DNA of 64,000 nucleotides from JAJOKK01 sp965370555 (lineage in GTDB: Bacteria; Bipolaricaulota; Bipolaricaulia; UBA7950; UBA9294), in assembly GCA_965370555.1 (NCBI GenBank), contig CBDUVB010000002.1:62001-126000 (forward strand). Reading direction: 5' to 3'. The position numbers and the translations under genes were made by a program. Of this stretch, positions 1 through 8,527 are shown piece by piece. Positions within the stretch are counted from its first letter, which is position 1. Every line of letters begins with the position of its first letter. Below the pieces are notes generated by a model, which saw only the letters and a list, made by a program, of their open reading frames with translations, was not told the origin of the DNA and made no database searches.

Positions 1-10
1 AAGAGATGGG

Positions 11-43
11 CTTCTCGCAAAGGCACCAAGGACGCAAAGAACC
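11..43 (+). repeat. Dispersed CGCAAAG-type repeat, copy 1
   Basis: A short repeat of the form TCTCGCAAAGGC...GACGCAAAGAACC. Related copies lie at 1453-1536, 12628-12660 and 12773-12805. All lie outside genes. Function unknown. The rest of 1-217 shows no gene I can support. Confidence 0.5.
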
Positions 44-217
44 TATGAGGAACCCAGGAATCCAGGAAGACTTACAAGCAGAAACTATAGAAAACTGGAC
101 TCTTTCCTGAATTCATGGCTTCCTTAGAGGGTTGCGGTTAGAGATGGTTACAGGTAACAGTAAGAGCGTGAGGAGCCTTTTTACATGACACCCATCACTG
201 GTCGCTGGTCCACTACT

Positions 218-246
218 TTGCCGTGCAGCCTTGAGGGAGATATGAT
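218..246 (+). promoter_or_regulatory. Sigma-70-type promoter of the deacetylase gene
   Basis: TTGCCG (218-223), a 17-nt spacer and TATGAT (241-246). Transcription would start near 253, giving a short leader with a good ribosome site (AAGGAGGGA, about 258-266) ahead of the ATG at 276. Confidence 0.55.
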
Positions 247-275
247 CCCCGGTGTGAAGGAGGGAGCCATCTACG

Positions 276-1406
276 ATGAACTGTCTGATCGACCCACGTA
301 CACTGTTGCGGTTTGACTTTGGCCCGTTGCATCCGTTCAAAACCTACCGCCTCGGATTGACTTACGAACTGATGGAGGCCTACGGCCTCGTCGAAGAGGA
401 AGCAGTTCGTATCTTGAAGCCGCGAATGGCTACCGATGAAGAGGTGTCACGTTTCCACACGGATGCGTATATCGAGGTCCTGCGCCTTGCCGACAGTGGC
501 ATGTGGGTCCCGAATCTGTTCTCACACGGCCTAGGGACCGGGGATAATCCGGTCTTCCCCGGCGTCTATGAGTGGGGAACCCTCGTCGCTGGGTCGTCGA
601 TCGACTGTGCGAAGGAGGTCCTCGCCGGCCGAGCCGAGATCGCGTTCAACATTGCCGGCGGGCTGCATCATGCCATGCCCTCCCGCGCCTCGGGCTTTTG
701 CCACATCAACGACGTCGTGCTGGCGATCGTCCCCTTGGTAGAGACGGGGAAGCGCGTAGCGTACGTGGATATCGATGCCCACCATGGCGATGGGGTGCAA
801 CACGCCTTCTACAGGACCGATCAGGTTCTCACCCTCTCAGTCCATCAGGACGGGCACACGATCTTCCCCGGGAGTGGATTTGTTAGTGAGATCGGACAGG
901 GGGAAGGGCGCGGCTACGCGCTGAACGTTCCTCTATCCCCAGGAGCGCGGGATGACGCGTTCGAACGTATCTTCGACGAGATCGTCTTCCCAGCCCTCGA
1001 CTCCTATGCCCCGGATGTCCTGGTGACCCAACTGGGGGCCGATGCCCTGTTTGGCGATCGGGTTGCAAACTTAAGCATGAGCCTCTCTCTGTTTGAGCGA
1101 TACATTGAGCGACTGCGCGCGTTGCACATCCCGTGGCTCGCCCTCGGTGGGGGAGGATATGCCGTGGAGAACGTGGCGCGTGCGTGGACCCTTGCCTGGG
1201 CGCGGATGAACGATCTGACCTTGCCGGATGGGATTCCCGTCGAATGGCAAGAGGAGGCAACCCGTTACGGGATAAGAGTGAACAGCCTACGAGGGAAGGA
1301 GGTGGGCGATGGTCCCTCTCCTGGCTGCGTGCTGGACGAGCTCGACCGCACCGTTTGCTCGCTCAAGGAGACTGTCTTTCCGTTGATAGGGAATAACGAG
1401 TCGTGA
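276..1406 (+). CDS. Histone deacetylase family protein (AcuC-like)
   Basis: Zn-dependent deacylase of the arginase/HDAC fold, 376 aa, close to the usual length of AcuC-type proteins (about 380). The catalytic region is visible: GGLHHAM with the paired histidines near residue 130, DIDAHHGDGVQ carrying the metal-binding Asp and His near residue 168, an Asp in the GADAL segment, and the late GGGGY loop. In Bacillus AcuC deacetylates lysines, for example on acetyl-CoA synthetase. Here the substrate is unknown, though an acetyl-CoA-centred metabolism and the acyl-CoA synthetase at 6545 make an acyl-lysine target plausible. The start follows a strong Shine-Dalgarno sequence. It stands alone with its own promoter. 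An acetylpolyamine amidohydrolase is the main alternative reading. Confidence 0.85.
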   Translation: MNCLIDPRTLLRFDFGPLHPFKTYRLGLTYELMEAYGLVEEEAVRILKPRMATDEEVSRFHTDAYIEVLRLADSGMWVPNLFSHGLGTGDNPVFPGVYEWGTLVAGSSIDCAKEVLAGRAEIAFNIAGGLHHAMPSRASGFCHINDVVLAIVPLVETGKRVAYVDIDAHHGDGVQHAFYRTDQVLTLSVHQDGHTIFPGSGFVSEIGQGEGRGYALNVPLSPGARDDAFERIFDEIVFPALDSYAPDVLVTQLGADALFGDRVANLSMSLSLFERYIERLRALHIPWLALGGGGYAVENVARAWTLAWARMNDLTLPDGIPVEWQEEATRYGIRVNSLRGKEVGDGPSPGCVLDELDRTVCSLKETVFPLIGNNES

Positions 1407-1799
1407 GAGGCTGTTGCATAAACCCCTTCTCCTTGCGAAACAGAAGCTTTCACCGCCGAGGACGCAGAGCACGCAGAGAGCAGAATGGGAACCTCAATGC
1501 TTTATCTCGGCGATCTTTGCGCCCTCTGCGGTAAAATGCTTGAAACTAGGATTCGAGCTTGAAGATGAGCAGTAGAAAAGGTTTACGCAACAGGCTCATG
1601 AGCGATGAGTAACTCCCCGTTCCTTCTCTTTCCTCGTTACTCATTCTGTCTGCCGCGGGCCTTCGGCGGATCGTGGGGATAATGCCGTAGACAAGCTACA
1701 AGGGGAGAGCCCGACGAAAGATGGCTCTTTCTTAATCCCTGCCCCTTAATCCTTCAATCCTGTATCTCCCTCTCGTCACCCATCACTGCCCTCTCTTTC
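1407..1799. other. Intergenic region with repeat remains
   Basis: No gene is supported here. It holds the palindromic dispersed repeat at 1453-1536 and, near 1605-1645, a GAGTAAC...GTTACTC inverted repeat that may form a hairpin. The right end runs into the promoter at 1800. Confidence 0.5.
1453..1536. repeat. Dispersed repeat with inverted ends, copy 2
   Basis: The left end (1453-1484) contains GAGGACGCAGAGCACGCAGAG. The right end (1506-1536) contains GCGATCTTTGCGCCCTCTGCGG, an imperfect reverse complement of the left end. The unit therefore folds back on itself like a short palindromic element. No coding capacity. Confidence 0.55.
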
Positions 1800-1828
1800 T
1801 TGACACCCCTAGCCTGAAAGGATAGAGT
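1800..1828 (+). promoter_or_regulatory. Promoter of the nucleoside kinase gene
   Basis: TTGACA (1800-1805), a 17-nt spacer and TAGAGT (1823-1828). The start would be near 1835, leaving a leader of about 23 nt with GAAAGAGAGG as ribosome site before the ATG at 1858. Confidence 0.65.
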
Positions 1829-1857
1829 GATGACCCTTTGGAAAGAGAGGAATCACC

Positions 1858-3567
1858 ATGAGTGAACGACATCCACAGATTAAGTCGGTGCGCGCCCGTG
1901 AGACCATTCAAGTGAGTCTATCCGATGGACGTGTCTTCGAAGGACAGCGGAACACCCCGCTTCGCGAGTTCTTTCGCCTTGCGTATGGCAATACGGAAAA
2001 CCCTCCCGTTGCGGCGATCGTGCAGGAAGAACTGCGTGAGCTCGCCTGGCCGGTAGGGAATGATGTAACGGTGGAGCCTGTCTTCCTTGCCGATTCGGAT
2101 GGAATGAGGATCTACTGCCGCAGCCTCTCTTTTTTGTTGATCGTGGCGACTCACGAGCTCTTCCCGGGCGTCCCTCTATTCATCGATTATTCCGTCCCTC
2201 ACGGAGGTTACTTCTGCCATATAGAAGGGCGGCGCCCGTTCACCTCGGAGGAGTTGGCGAAGATCAAGGAGAGGATGCGGGCGATGGTTGCCAAGGACCT
2301 CCCGATCGAACGGCTCCGCCTCTCCGTTGAAGAGGCTGCGAAGAACTTCCTGGCGCGGAAAGAGACGGGGAAGGTGAATCTACTGAGGAACTTAACCGAG
2401 GACCACATTCACCTCTATTCCCTGAATGGATTCCTTGACTACTTCTACGGGTATATGATTCCATCGACCAGGTACCTAAAAACCTTTGCTCTAGAGCCCT
2501 TCTCCGATGGGTTCATCCTTCGGTTCCCACGGCGGGAGAACACAACGCGCCTTCTTCCCTCACAACGGTTCACAGCGCTGCGCGAGGTGTTCAGCGAATA
2601 CGGTAAATGGCTCAATGTGGTGAGAGTTCGCGATGTGAGCTCCCTCAACGAGGCCGTGCGCTCGCGACGGATCGAAGAAGTTATCCTCGTTTCCGAGGCA
2701 CTGCACGAACGACGAATCGCGGAGATTGCAACTGTTCTTGCCGATCGTCATGACGAGGATCACCGGATCGTCTTCATTGCCGGCCCCTCCTCCTCGGGAA
2801 AGACGACCTTCTCCAAGCGCCTTGCGGTGCAACTTCTCGCAAACGGAATCCACCCCTATCCACTGGCAATGGACGAGTACTTCCTTCCACGGAACCAACT
2901 TATGCAAGAGGGAGAGGAGATCGACTTCGATTCCTTTGCTGCGCTCGATCTTCCGTTCTTCGAGGAGCAACTGCGCGACCTCCTGCATGGGAAGGAAGTG
3001 AAGCTTCCTCATTACGACTTTAAGAGTGGGAAGCGCGTAGCCGGCCCGACAATCAAACTAAGGCCGGATCAGATTCTAATCGTGGAGGGAATCCATGGCC
3101 TGAACCCACACCTTTTGGAAGGTTTTCCCAGGGAGATGATCTACCGTATCTTCGTCTCTGCGCTGACGCAGCTCAATCTGGATCGCCATAACCGTATTCC
3201 GACCACAGATACGCGTCTCATCCGCCGCATCGTGCGCGACGCTGTCTACCGTGGCTACGACGCGGAGGGAACCCTGGCGATGTGGGAGAACGTGCGTTGC
3301 GGGGAGAAACAGAACATCTTTCCCTACCAAGAACAGGCCGATGTGATGTTCAACTCCGCGCTCGTCTACGAGTTGGCCATCTTGAAGCCACTCGTCGAAC
3401 CGCTTCTTCTGCAGGTCAGACGAACACGATTGAGGATCGAGGCCGAGCGCTTGCTGGCCTTTCTCGGGTGGTTCGAAGCGTATCCCATCGGGAACATCCC
3501 GGGAAACTCGATCCTGCGCGAATTTGTCGGCGGTTCGACCTTGCGAAACTTCACACCGGAGATGTAG
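1858..3567 (+). CDS. Nucleoside kinase with TGS/ThrRS-like N-terminus and uridine-kinase domain
   Basis: A 569-aa protein of a family seen in Thermotogae, Clostridia and other anaerobes. The N-terminal part (about 15-230) resembles the TGS and editing-like region of threonyl-tRNA synthetase. The C-terminal part (about 280-490) is a phosphoribulokinase/uridine-kinase P-loop kinase with Walker A GPSSSGKTT near residue 306, the acidic MDEYF segment after it, and LIVEGIHGLNP as the Walker B region. It is expected to phosphorylate a nucleoside such as uridine or cytidine in the cytoplasm. The true substrate and the role of the synthetase-like part are not deducible. It has its own promoter and is monocistronic. 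Confidence 0.82.
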   Translation: MSERHPQIKSVRARETIQVSLSDGRVFEGQRNTPLREFFRLAYGNTENPPVAAIVQEELRELAWPVGNDVTVEPVFLADSDGMRIYCRSLSFLLIVATHELFPGVPLFIDYSVPHGGYFCHIEGRRPFTSEELAKIKERMRAMVAKDLPIERLRLSVEEAAKNFLARKETGKVNLLRNLTEDHIHLYSLNGFLDYFYGYMIPSTRYLKTFALEPFSDGFILRFPRRENTTRLLPSQRFTALREVFSEYGKWLNVVRVRDVSSLNEAVRSRRIEEVILVSEALHERRIAEIATVLADRHDEDHRIVFIAGPSSSGKTTFSKRLAVQLLANGIHPYPLAMDEYFLPRNQLMQEGEEIDFDSFAALDLPFFEEQLRDLLHGKEVKLPHYDFKSGKRVAGPTIKLRPDQILIVEGIHGLNPHLLEGFPREMIYRIFVSALTQLNLDRHNRIPTTDTRLIRRIVRDAVYRGYDAEGTLAMWENVRCGEKQNIFPYQEQADVMFNSALVYELAILKPLVEPLLLQVRRTRLRIEAERLLAFLGWFEAYPIGNIPGNSILREFVGGSTLRNFTPEM

Positions 3568-3634
3568 TGGGCGATCTGTTGGGATGATTTTCCGGCACTA
3601 TTTGGCGGATGAGAGCACGGATATGCCGAGCGTC

Positions 3635-3663
3635 TTTACATTGCTTGCTTTATCGGATAGAAT
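3635..3663 (+). promoter_or_regulatory. Promoter of the ribbon-helix-helix gene
   Basis: TTTACA (3635-3640), a 17-nt spacer and TAGAAT (3658-3663). It lies 70 nt after the kinase stop, so the small gene downstream is independently transcribed. Confidence 0.55.
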
Positions 3664-3688
3664 GAAAGCTGAAAAGGGGGTGAAAGAG

Positions 3689-3859
3689 ATGGCTGAGAAG
3701 AAGATGCTTGATAAAATCTCAATATACATTCCACAGAAGAAGATGGAAGAACGGCCCGTCGAGCGTTTGATCCGGCTCGGCGCTAAGAAGGATCGCTCGA
3801 TCAACTATCTAGTCGTAGAGGCAATTTTAGAATATCTAGCCAGAGAAGAGAAGAGATGA
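3689..3859 (+). CDS. Small ribbon-helix-helix (CopG/Arc-like) protein
   Basis: A 56-aa basic protein whose pattern (a KISIYIP strand, then a helix, then the RSINYLVVEAILEYL helix) fits a ribbon-helix-helix DNA-binding protein. These act as dimeric repressors, often antitoxins, but no toxin gene lies beside it. The ATG at 3689 is chosen because AAAAGGGGGTG lies at the right spacing before it; an ATG at 3662 overlaps the -10 box and is unlikely. A terminator follows at 3889, so this is a self-contained transcription unit. Its target is not visible. Confidence 0.7.
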   Translation: MAEKKMLDKISIYIPQKKMEERPVERLIRLGAKKDRSINYLVVEAILEYLAREEKR

Positions 3860-3888
3860 CCCTCCTTACCTGCTAGGCCGAGTGGATG

Positions 3889-3933
3889 TCCGGCCTCTTC
3901 GCTTTCTATTAGCGGAGAGGCCGGATATTCTTT
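3889..3933 (+). terminator. Rho-independent terminator
   Basis: A 15-nt GC-rich stem (arms 3889-3903 and 3911-3925, starting TCCGGCCTC) with a 7-nt loop, followed by TATTCTTT. It ends the small regulator's transcript and isolates xseA downstream. Confidence 0.8.
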
Positions 3934-4134
3934 AATAGGGAGAGTTCCCGCCTTCTTATTGCGACGCCATATTGTGTTGATCGCGCACAAAAGGGAAAGA
4001 TCTCAGGGTGTCGGCGTTCTTCCCCACCCGTTCTTCCGCTATGAGTATGACTGGTCATCTTATAGCCACAACAGCACGTAGAGAGAATGAGCCTCCTTCG
4101 CTTTTTCGGCAAGGGAAGCTAAACTCTACACGCG

Positions 4135-5361
4135 ATGAGCGAAGAACACATCTACACCATCTCGGAATTGAACAAGAAGGCGAGAGGGCTCCTTGAACAG
4201 GAGATCGGCCCGATCTGGCTTCAAGGGGAGGTCTCGAACTTCACCCGTGCCCCCTCTGGACACCTCTACTTCACTCTGAAGGACTCAAAGGCGGAGATCT
4301 CCGCAGTCCGCTTCAAGGGACGCTCCGCCCTTCTTCCCACCCCGATCGTCGAGAACGGAATGGAGATCATCGCCTACGGAAGGCTGACCCTCTACGAACC
4401 GCGCGGCCGCTACCAGTTCATCATCTCCCTTATCCAGCTGGCAGGCGTGGGGAGTCTGCAGCTCTCCTTCGAGCAGTTGAAGAAGAAACTGAAGGCGGAA
4501 GGACTGTTTGACGAGAGCCACAAGAAACCTCTCCCTCAACTTCCCAAACGGATCGGTGTTGTTACCTCCCCAACTGGGGCAGCAATCCGCGATATCCTGT
4601 CGGTTCTCAAGCGCCGTTGGCCGTTGGTAGAGGTCTACCTCTTCGGAAGCTCGGTGCAGGGCAAGGCGGCCGCCGAAGAGATCGTCGCGGCAATCGGGCA
4701 GGCAAAGACGTTCAGCAGCACTCATCTTTCCCTAGATCTATTGATAATCGGACGCGGGGGAGGATCTCTCGAAGACCTCGCCGTATTCAACGATGAGAGG
4801 GTAGCACGAGCGGTCTTTGCCTGCGAGATCCCTGTCGTCTCGGCGGTCGGGCACGAGATCGACTTTGTCATCTCCGACTTTGTTGCCGACCTGCGCGCTC
4901 CTACCCCCTCGGCTGCCGCGGAACTCATCATCCCCGATCGCTCGGAGATCCTTTCCTCTGTCACCTCCCTCTTCCGGCAGAGTCTGCGCCGTATGCGCAC
5001 CCTCCTCGACCAGCGGGATAGAATTCTCACCACGAGCCTGAAGGGATATCTATTTCGCATCCCCGCCCGCAAGGTCGATACGCTAAATCAGCGCCTCGAT
5101 ATCTCCTTGGAGAGACTCCTCCGATCGACCAAGGGAGCATTGAAGGAGCGCGTGCAAAAGGAAGAGAAGCTTGAAGGGATCCTACAACTATGCGATCCTA
5201 ACCTCCCTCTTCGCCGTGGCTATTCCCTTACTTTTATTCCAGGTGAGACAAGGCCTCTGCGGGATGGGGGGGCGCTCTCGCCCGGGGACGAGATCGAGAC
5301 CAGATTGCTTCGAACGACCATCCTCTCCCGAGTCAAGGAGGTGAAGAAAATTGCCGATTGA
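4135..5361 (+). CDS. xseA: Exodeoxyribonuclease VII large subunit
   Basis: A 408-aa cytoplasmic nuclease subunit of about normal length. It starts with an OB-fold (YTISELN, IWLQGEVSN, residues 5-100), followed by the catalytic domain with PKRIGVVTSPTGAAIRD near 138, LIIGRGGGSLEDL near 204 and VVSAVGHEIDF near 230. It degrades single-stranded DNA to short oligomers together with XseB. It overlaps xseB by 11 nt. No Shine-Dalgarno sequence precedes the ATG; a TAAACT box at 4120-4125 ends 9 nt before it, so a leaderless transcript is possible. Confidence 0.95.
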   Translation: MSEEHIYTISELNKKARGLLEQEIGPIWLQGEVSNFTRAPSGHLYFTLKDSKAEISAVRFKGRSALLPTPIVENGMEIIAYGRLTLYEPRGRYQFIISLIQLAGVGSLQLSFEQLKKKLKAEGLFDESHKKPLPQLPKRIGVVTSPTGAAIRDILSVLKRRWPLVEVYLFGSSVQGKAAAEEIVAAIGQAKTFSSTHLSLDLLIIGRGGGSLEDLAVFNDERVARAVFACEIPVVSAVGHEIDFVISDFVADLRAPTPSAAAELIIPDRSEILSSVTSLFRQSLRRMRTLLDQRDRILTTSLKGYLFRIPARKVDTLNQRLDISLERLLRSTKGALKERVQKEEKLEGILQLCDPNLPLRRGYSLTFIPGETRPLRDGGALSPGDEIETRLLRTTILSRVKEVKKIAD

Positions 5362-5566
5362 TACCGATCTAAAGAGGCTTGAGGAGATGACAAAACGCCT
5401 TGAAGCGAACGATCTCCCCCTAGAGGATGCACTATCGCTCTTCGAGGAGGCTCTCTCCCTCGCCAAGAAGATCAAGGACGAGCTCGACCGAGCAAGATTG
5501 AAGGTCACCCAGGTGATCGATGGGGCAAAGGAGGCCTTCTCGCTCCAGGATTTTGACCTCCAATAG
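5351..5566 (+). CDS. xseB: Exodeoxyribonuclease VII small subunit
   Basis: A 71-aa helical protein with the family core (LEEMTKRLE...LPLEDALSLFEEALSLAKK). It coats the long helical arm of XseA and is required for activity. The start is a TTG inside the end of xseA, selected because AAGGAGGTG sits about 8 nt upstream; translation is probably coupled to xseA. The end of this gene carries the -35 box of trxB. Confidence 0.93.
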   Translation: MPIDTDLKRLEEMTKRLEANDLPLEDALSLFEEALSLAKKIKDELDRARLKVTQVIDGAKEAFSLQDFDLQ

Positions 5567-5580
5567 ATCTCATTTATAAT
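5553..5580 (+). promoter_or_regulatory. Promoter of trxB, probably leaderless
   Basis: TTGACC (5553-5558), a 16-nt spacer and TATAAT (5575-5580). It has the same boxes and spacing as the acs operon promoter at 19798. The predicted start (about 5587-5591) practically coincides with the ATG at 5591, and no Shine-Dalgarno sequence exists. Confidence 0.7.
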
Positions 5581-5590
5581 GGTACCCGTC

Positions 5591-6532
5591 ATGAAAGAAC
5601 CGATAGAATACGATATTGTGATCATCGGGGCTGGCCCTGCAGGGCTGACCGCCGCAATCTACGCCGGGCGCGCCCTCCTCAAAACACTCGTTATCGAGAA
5701 GGGTCTTCCCGGGGGCCAGTTGAACGAGACCGACTACATCGAGAACTTCCCCGGCTTCGAGGAGAAGATCGCCGGACAGGAACTGATGAGCCAGATGCGC
5801 GGTCAAGCCGAACGGTTCGGCGCTGAGATCGCCCTCGATGAGGTAAGTGGGATCGAGTCCGTGGATGGCCGGTACCGAATCAAAGGGATGGGAAAGGAGT
5901 ACGCGGCACGTGCGGTGATCATAGCGAGCGGATCACACCCGCGCGAGCTTCCGATCGACGGAGCGAAGCGCCTCAAGGGAAAGGGTGTCTCCTACTGCGC
6001 CACGTGCGACGGTTATTTCTTTCAAGGGAAGAAGATCCTCGAGATCGGAGCGGGTGACTCCGGCCTGACCGAGGCGATCTTCCTCACCAAGTTTGCAGAG
6101 TCAGTGGGGATCGTGATCCGCCATCCTCAGGATGATCCGCACGCCCTGCGCGCCTCGCCGATCATGCGCAAAGAGGCGCAGGAGAACCCGAAGATCCATT
6201 TCCTGTGGAACAAGGTGGTGGAGAAGATCGTGGGCGAGGATCGTATCACCGGCGTCACCTTGAAGGACCTCGGAACCGGGAAGCTTGAAGAGGTCGAGAC
6301 AGAGGGGCTGTTCGTCAACATCGGGCACATTCCCGACACCGGTTTCCTACGTGGAACGGTGGCGCTCGACGAACAGGGGTATGTCATCACCGACGATCAT
6401 CTACAGACCAATCTATCCGGCGTCTTCGCCGCGGGAGACGTCCGCATCGGAACGAGCCGTTACGCCCAGGCTGTCATTGCTGCTGGTGACGGGGCGATCG
6501 CTGCCATCGAAGCCGAAAAATACCTGTCTTAG
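5591..6532 (+). CDS. trxB: Thioredoxin reductase-like flavoprotein
   Basis: A 313-aa two-domain flavoenzyme. The FAD-binding GAGPAGLTAA lies near residue 12, the redox CATCDG near 136-140, a second Rossmann motif GAGDSG near 160, and the C-terminal FAD motif FAAGDV near 280. It would reduce thioredoxin disulfide in the cytoplasm. The NADPH-selecting HRRxxxR of E. coli TrxB is absent: the equivalent stretch reads IRHPQDDPHALR, so the donor could be NADH or reduced ferredoxin instead. ATG 5591 is preferred because an ATG at 5579 lies inside the -10 box. The acyl-CoA synthetase follows 12 nt later behind its own good ribosome site. Confidence 0.87.
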   Translation: MKEPIEYDIVIIGAGPAGLTAAIYAGRALLKTLVIEKGLPGGQLNETDYIENFPGFEEKIAGQELMSQMRGQAERFGAEIALDEVSGIESVDGRYRIKGMGKEYAARAVIIASGSHPRELPIDGAKRLKGKGVSYCATCDGYFFQGKKILEIGAGDSGLTEAIFLTKFAESVGIVIRHPQDDPHALRASPIMRKEAQENPKIHFLWNKVVEKIVGEDRITGVTLKDLGTGKLEEVETEGLFVNIGHIPDTGFLRGTVALDEQGYVITDDHLQTNLSGVFAAGDVRIGTSRYAQAVIAAGDGAIAAIEAEKYLS

Positions 6533-6544
6533 GAGGAAGAAATT

Positions 6545-8182
6545 ATGTATCCGACGTTAAATGAGATCTTTGATCGCTCCGTTGCCTCGCACAAGGAAGC
6601 GATCGCTCTGCGTATGTTGATTCCAAAAGAACGGAAGAAGGGGCGCGGAATCCAGTTGGTCCTAAACGAGATTTCCTACAACCGCCTGGGCGAAATGGTC
6701 GCCCGCCTCGCTGGTGCCCTTGACAAGCTCGGGGTGAAGAAAGGGGACAAGGTTGCGCTTATCTCCAAGCCGCGCGTCGCGTGGGCAACCGCCTTCTTCG
6801 CGATCCTCCGCTGCGGGGCGGCTGTCGTTCCACTCAACCCCGAGCTACAGCAGAAGGAGATCGAACGGATTCTCACCGAGGCTGAGGTAAAGAGCGTCAT
6901 CATCTCCGGGCTGAAGAGCGACGATCTCCTGGCGATAAAGGAACAATCTCTCTCTCACCTCACCCTGATCTCGATGGACCATCCCGAGAAAGAGGGAGTC
7001 CTCTTCCTCGATGCTCTCCTCCTCGGACGCAAGCCGCTCCCCACGGTGGAGGTGAGTCCGGACGACCTCGCCATCCTCATGTACACCTCGGGGACGACAG
7101 GAAACGCTAAAGGGGCGATGCTCCTCCACCGCAACATAAGTTCAAACGTCATTACCGCCGTTAAAACCGTCGATTTAGTCTCGAGCGACACGTTCCTCAC
7201 AATCGTCCCATGGCACCATATCTACGGACTGACAGTCACTCTCATTACGCCGATCCTCGCTGGAGCGACGACGTCCTATGCCCCAGTCGACCGCAATTTG
7301 GCCCAGGTGATGTTGAAGGCACGTCCGACGATCCTCCTCGGAGTTCCCAAGCTGTACAACGTCCTCTACGGAAAGGTGATGACCTCGATCGAGGGCAGCT
7401 TATTGAAGAAGTTAATCTACAAACTCTCCCCTACCCTGATGGGCAAACTAGTCACGAAGAAACTATTTGGGAAGGACTTCCGTTTCTTCACCTCGGGCGG
7501 CGCACCGCTGAGCCCCGAAATCGAGACCGGTTTCCGGAAGATGGGGATTGGGATCATGGAGGGGTACGGCCTTACCGAGACTTCTCCGGTCCTCACTATG
7601 AGCGAAGCATTCGCCAAGGAACCGGGGATGACCGCCTTCGATGAGGTCAGTATACGCATCGACCGCCCAGATGAGAAAGGGATCGGCGAGGTAGTTGTGA
7701 AAGGTCCAAATATCATGGCCGGATATTACAAGAACCCCGAAGCGACCAACGAGGTGATCGATACAGAGGGGTGGTTCCACACCGGCGACCTTGGCTCTTT
7801 CAAAGGAGATAGGCTCCTCCTCTCCGGACGCGCGAAGAACGTGATCGTCCTCGACACGGGAGAGAACGTCTACCCCGAAGAGGTCGAGTTTGAGCTTGTG
7901 GCCATTCTCGCGATCGAGGAGATCATGGTCTACCAGGGGGAACGCCAGGGGAGCCCAGTTGTATCAGCGATGATCTACCCAAATTGGACGATCCTCAAGG
8001 GTCTGGAGATCACCACCCCCGAGGCTGCGATCGACCATATTTGGGAGGAAGTCAAGGAGAAGAACGAAAACATCGCTATGTTCAAACGGATCAAGAGCAA
8101 GGACCTCATCGCCCTCGTCGACGAGCCCTTCGAGAAGAGCGTCAAGCTCGATATCAAGCGGTATAAATACAGCAAGGTATAA
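6545..8182 (+). CDS. AMP-forming acyl-CoA synthetase
   Basis: A 545-aa member of the ANL adenylating superfamily. It carries the phosphate loop MYTSGTTGNAKG near residue 180, the EGYGLTETSP motif near 340, GWFHTGDLG near 415 and the hinge SGRAKNVIV. Overall it looks like a long-chain fatty acid:CoA ligase rather than an acetyl-CoA synthetase. It activates a carboxylic acid to its acyl-AMP and then the CoA thioester in the cytoplasm. Chain length cannot be read from sequence. AGGAGGAAGAAATT precedes the ATG. It is probably cotranscribed with trxB and is convergent with the acylphosphatase gene, only 5 nt apart. Confidence 0.85.
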   Translation: MYPTLNEIFDRSVASHKEAIALRMLIPKERKKGRGIQLVLNEISYNRLGEMVARLAGALDKLGVKKGDKVALISKPRVAWATAFFAILRCGAAVVPLNPELQQKEIERILTEAEVKSVIISGLKSDDLLAIKEQSLSHLTLISMDHPEKEGVLFLDALLLGRKPLPTVEVSPDDLAILMYTSGTTGNAKGAMLLHRNISSNVITAVKTVDLVSSDTFLTIVPWHHIYGLTVTLITPILAGATTSYAPVDRNLAQVMLKARPTILLGVPKLYNVLYGKVMTSIEGSLLKKLIYKLSPTLMGKLVTKKLFGKDFRFFTSGGAPLSPEIETGFRKMGIGIMEGYGLTETSPVLTMSEAFAKEPGMTAFDEVSIRIDRPDEKGIGEVVVKGPNIMAGYYKNPEATNEVIDTEGWFHTGDLGSFKGDRLLLSGRAKNVIVLDTGENVYPEEVEFELVAILAIEEIMVYQGERQGSPVVSAMIYPNWTILKGLEITTPEAAIDHIWEEVKEKNENIAMFKRIKSKDLIALVDEPFEKSVKLDIKRYKYSKV

Positions 8183-8187
8183 GATAC

Positions 8188-8457
8188 TCAACGGATGGAG
8201 AACCCATCTATAGGATCTGTTTCCTCCCAATTGATATCGACACTCGCCACCTCGGCTCGAACTGGGCCGAGGTGACTCCATTCAACGAGGGCACGGACCG
8301 CTTCTGCATCCCCCTGCGCCACGATCTCCACTCGCCCATCGGGAAGGTTTCTCACCCACCCGACAAGGCCCAGGGATCGCGCCTCCCGTTGCGTATCCAC
8401 GCGGAAGAAGACCCCCTGGACACGGCCGGAAACGAACAGATGCACTCGCTCAGTCAT
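8188..8457 (-). CDS. acyP: Acylphosphatase
   Basis: An 89-aa acylphosphatase of usual size. It shows the phosphate-binding segment VSGRVQGVFFRVDTQ with the catalytic Arg near residue 18, and the VRNLPDGRVEIVAQG strand with the catalytic Asn. It hydrolyses acyl phosphates such as acetyl phosphate, relevant in an acetate-producing metabolism. It stands tail-to-tail with the acyl-CoA synthetase gene. Confidence 0.93.
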   Translation of the reverse strand: MTERVHLFVSGRVQGVFFRVDTQREARSLGLVGWVRNLPDGRVEIVAQGDAEAVRALVEWSHLGPVRAEVASVDINWEETDPIDGFSIR

Positions 8458-8527
8458 TATTCACCGTGGAGAGGGGAAGATTAAGATTGAGTGATTTAAC
8501 TTACCGATCATCCGATCTCCTGATCAT

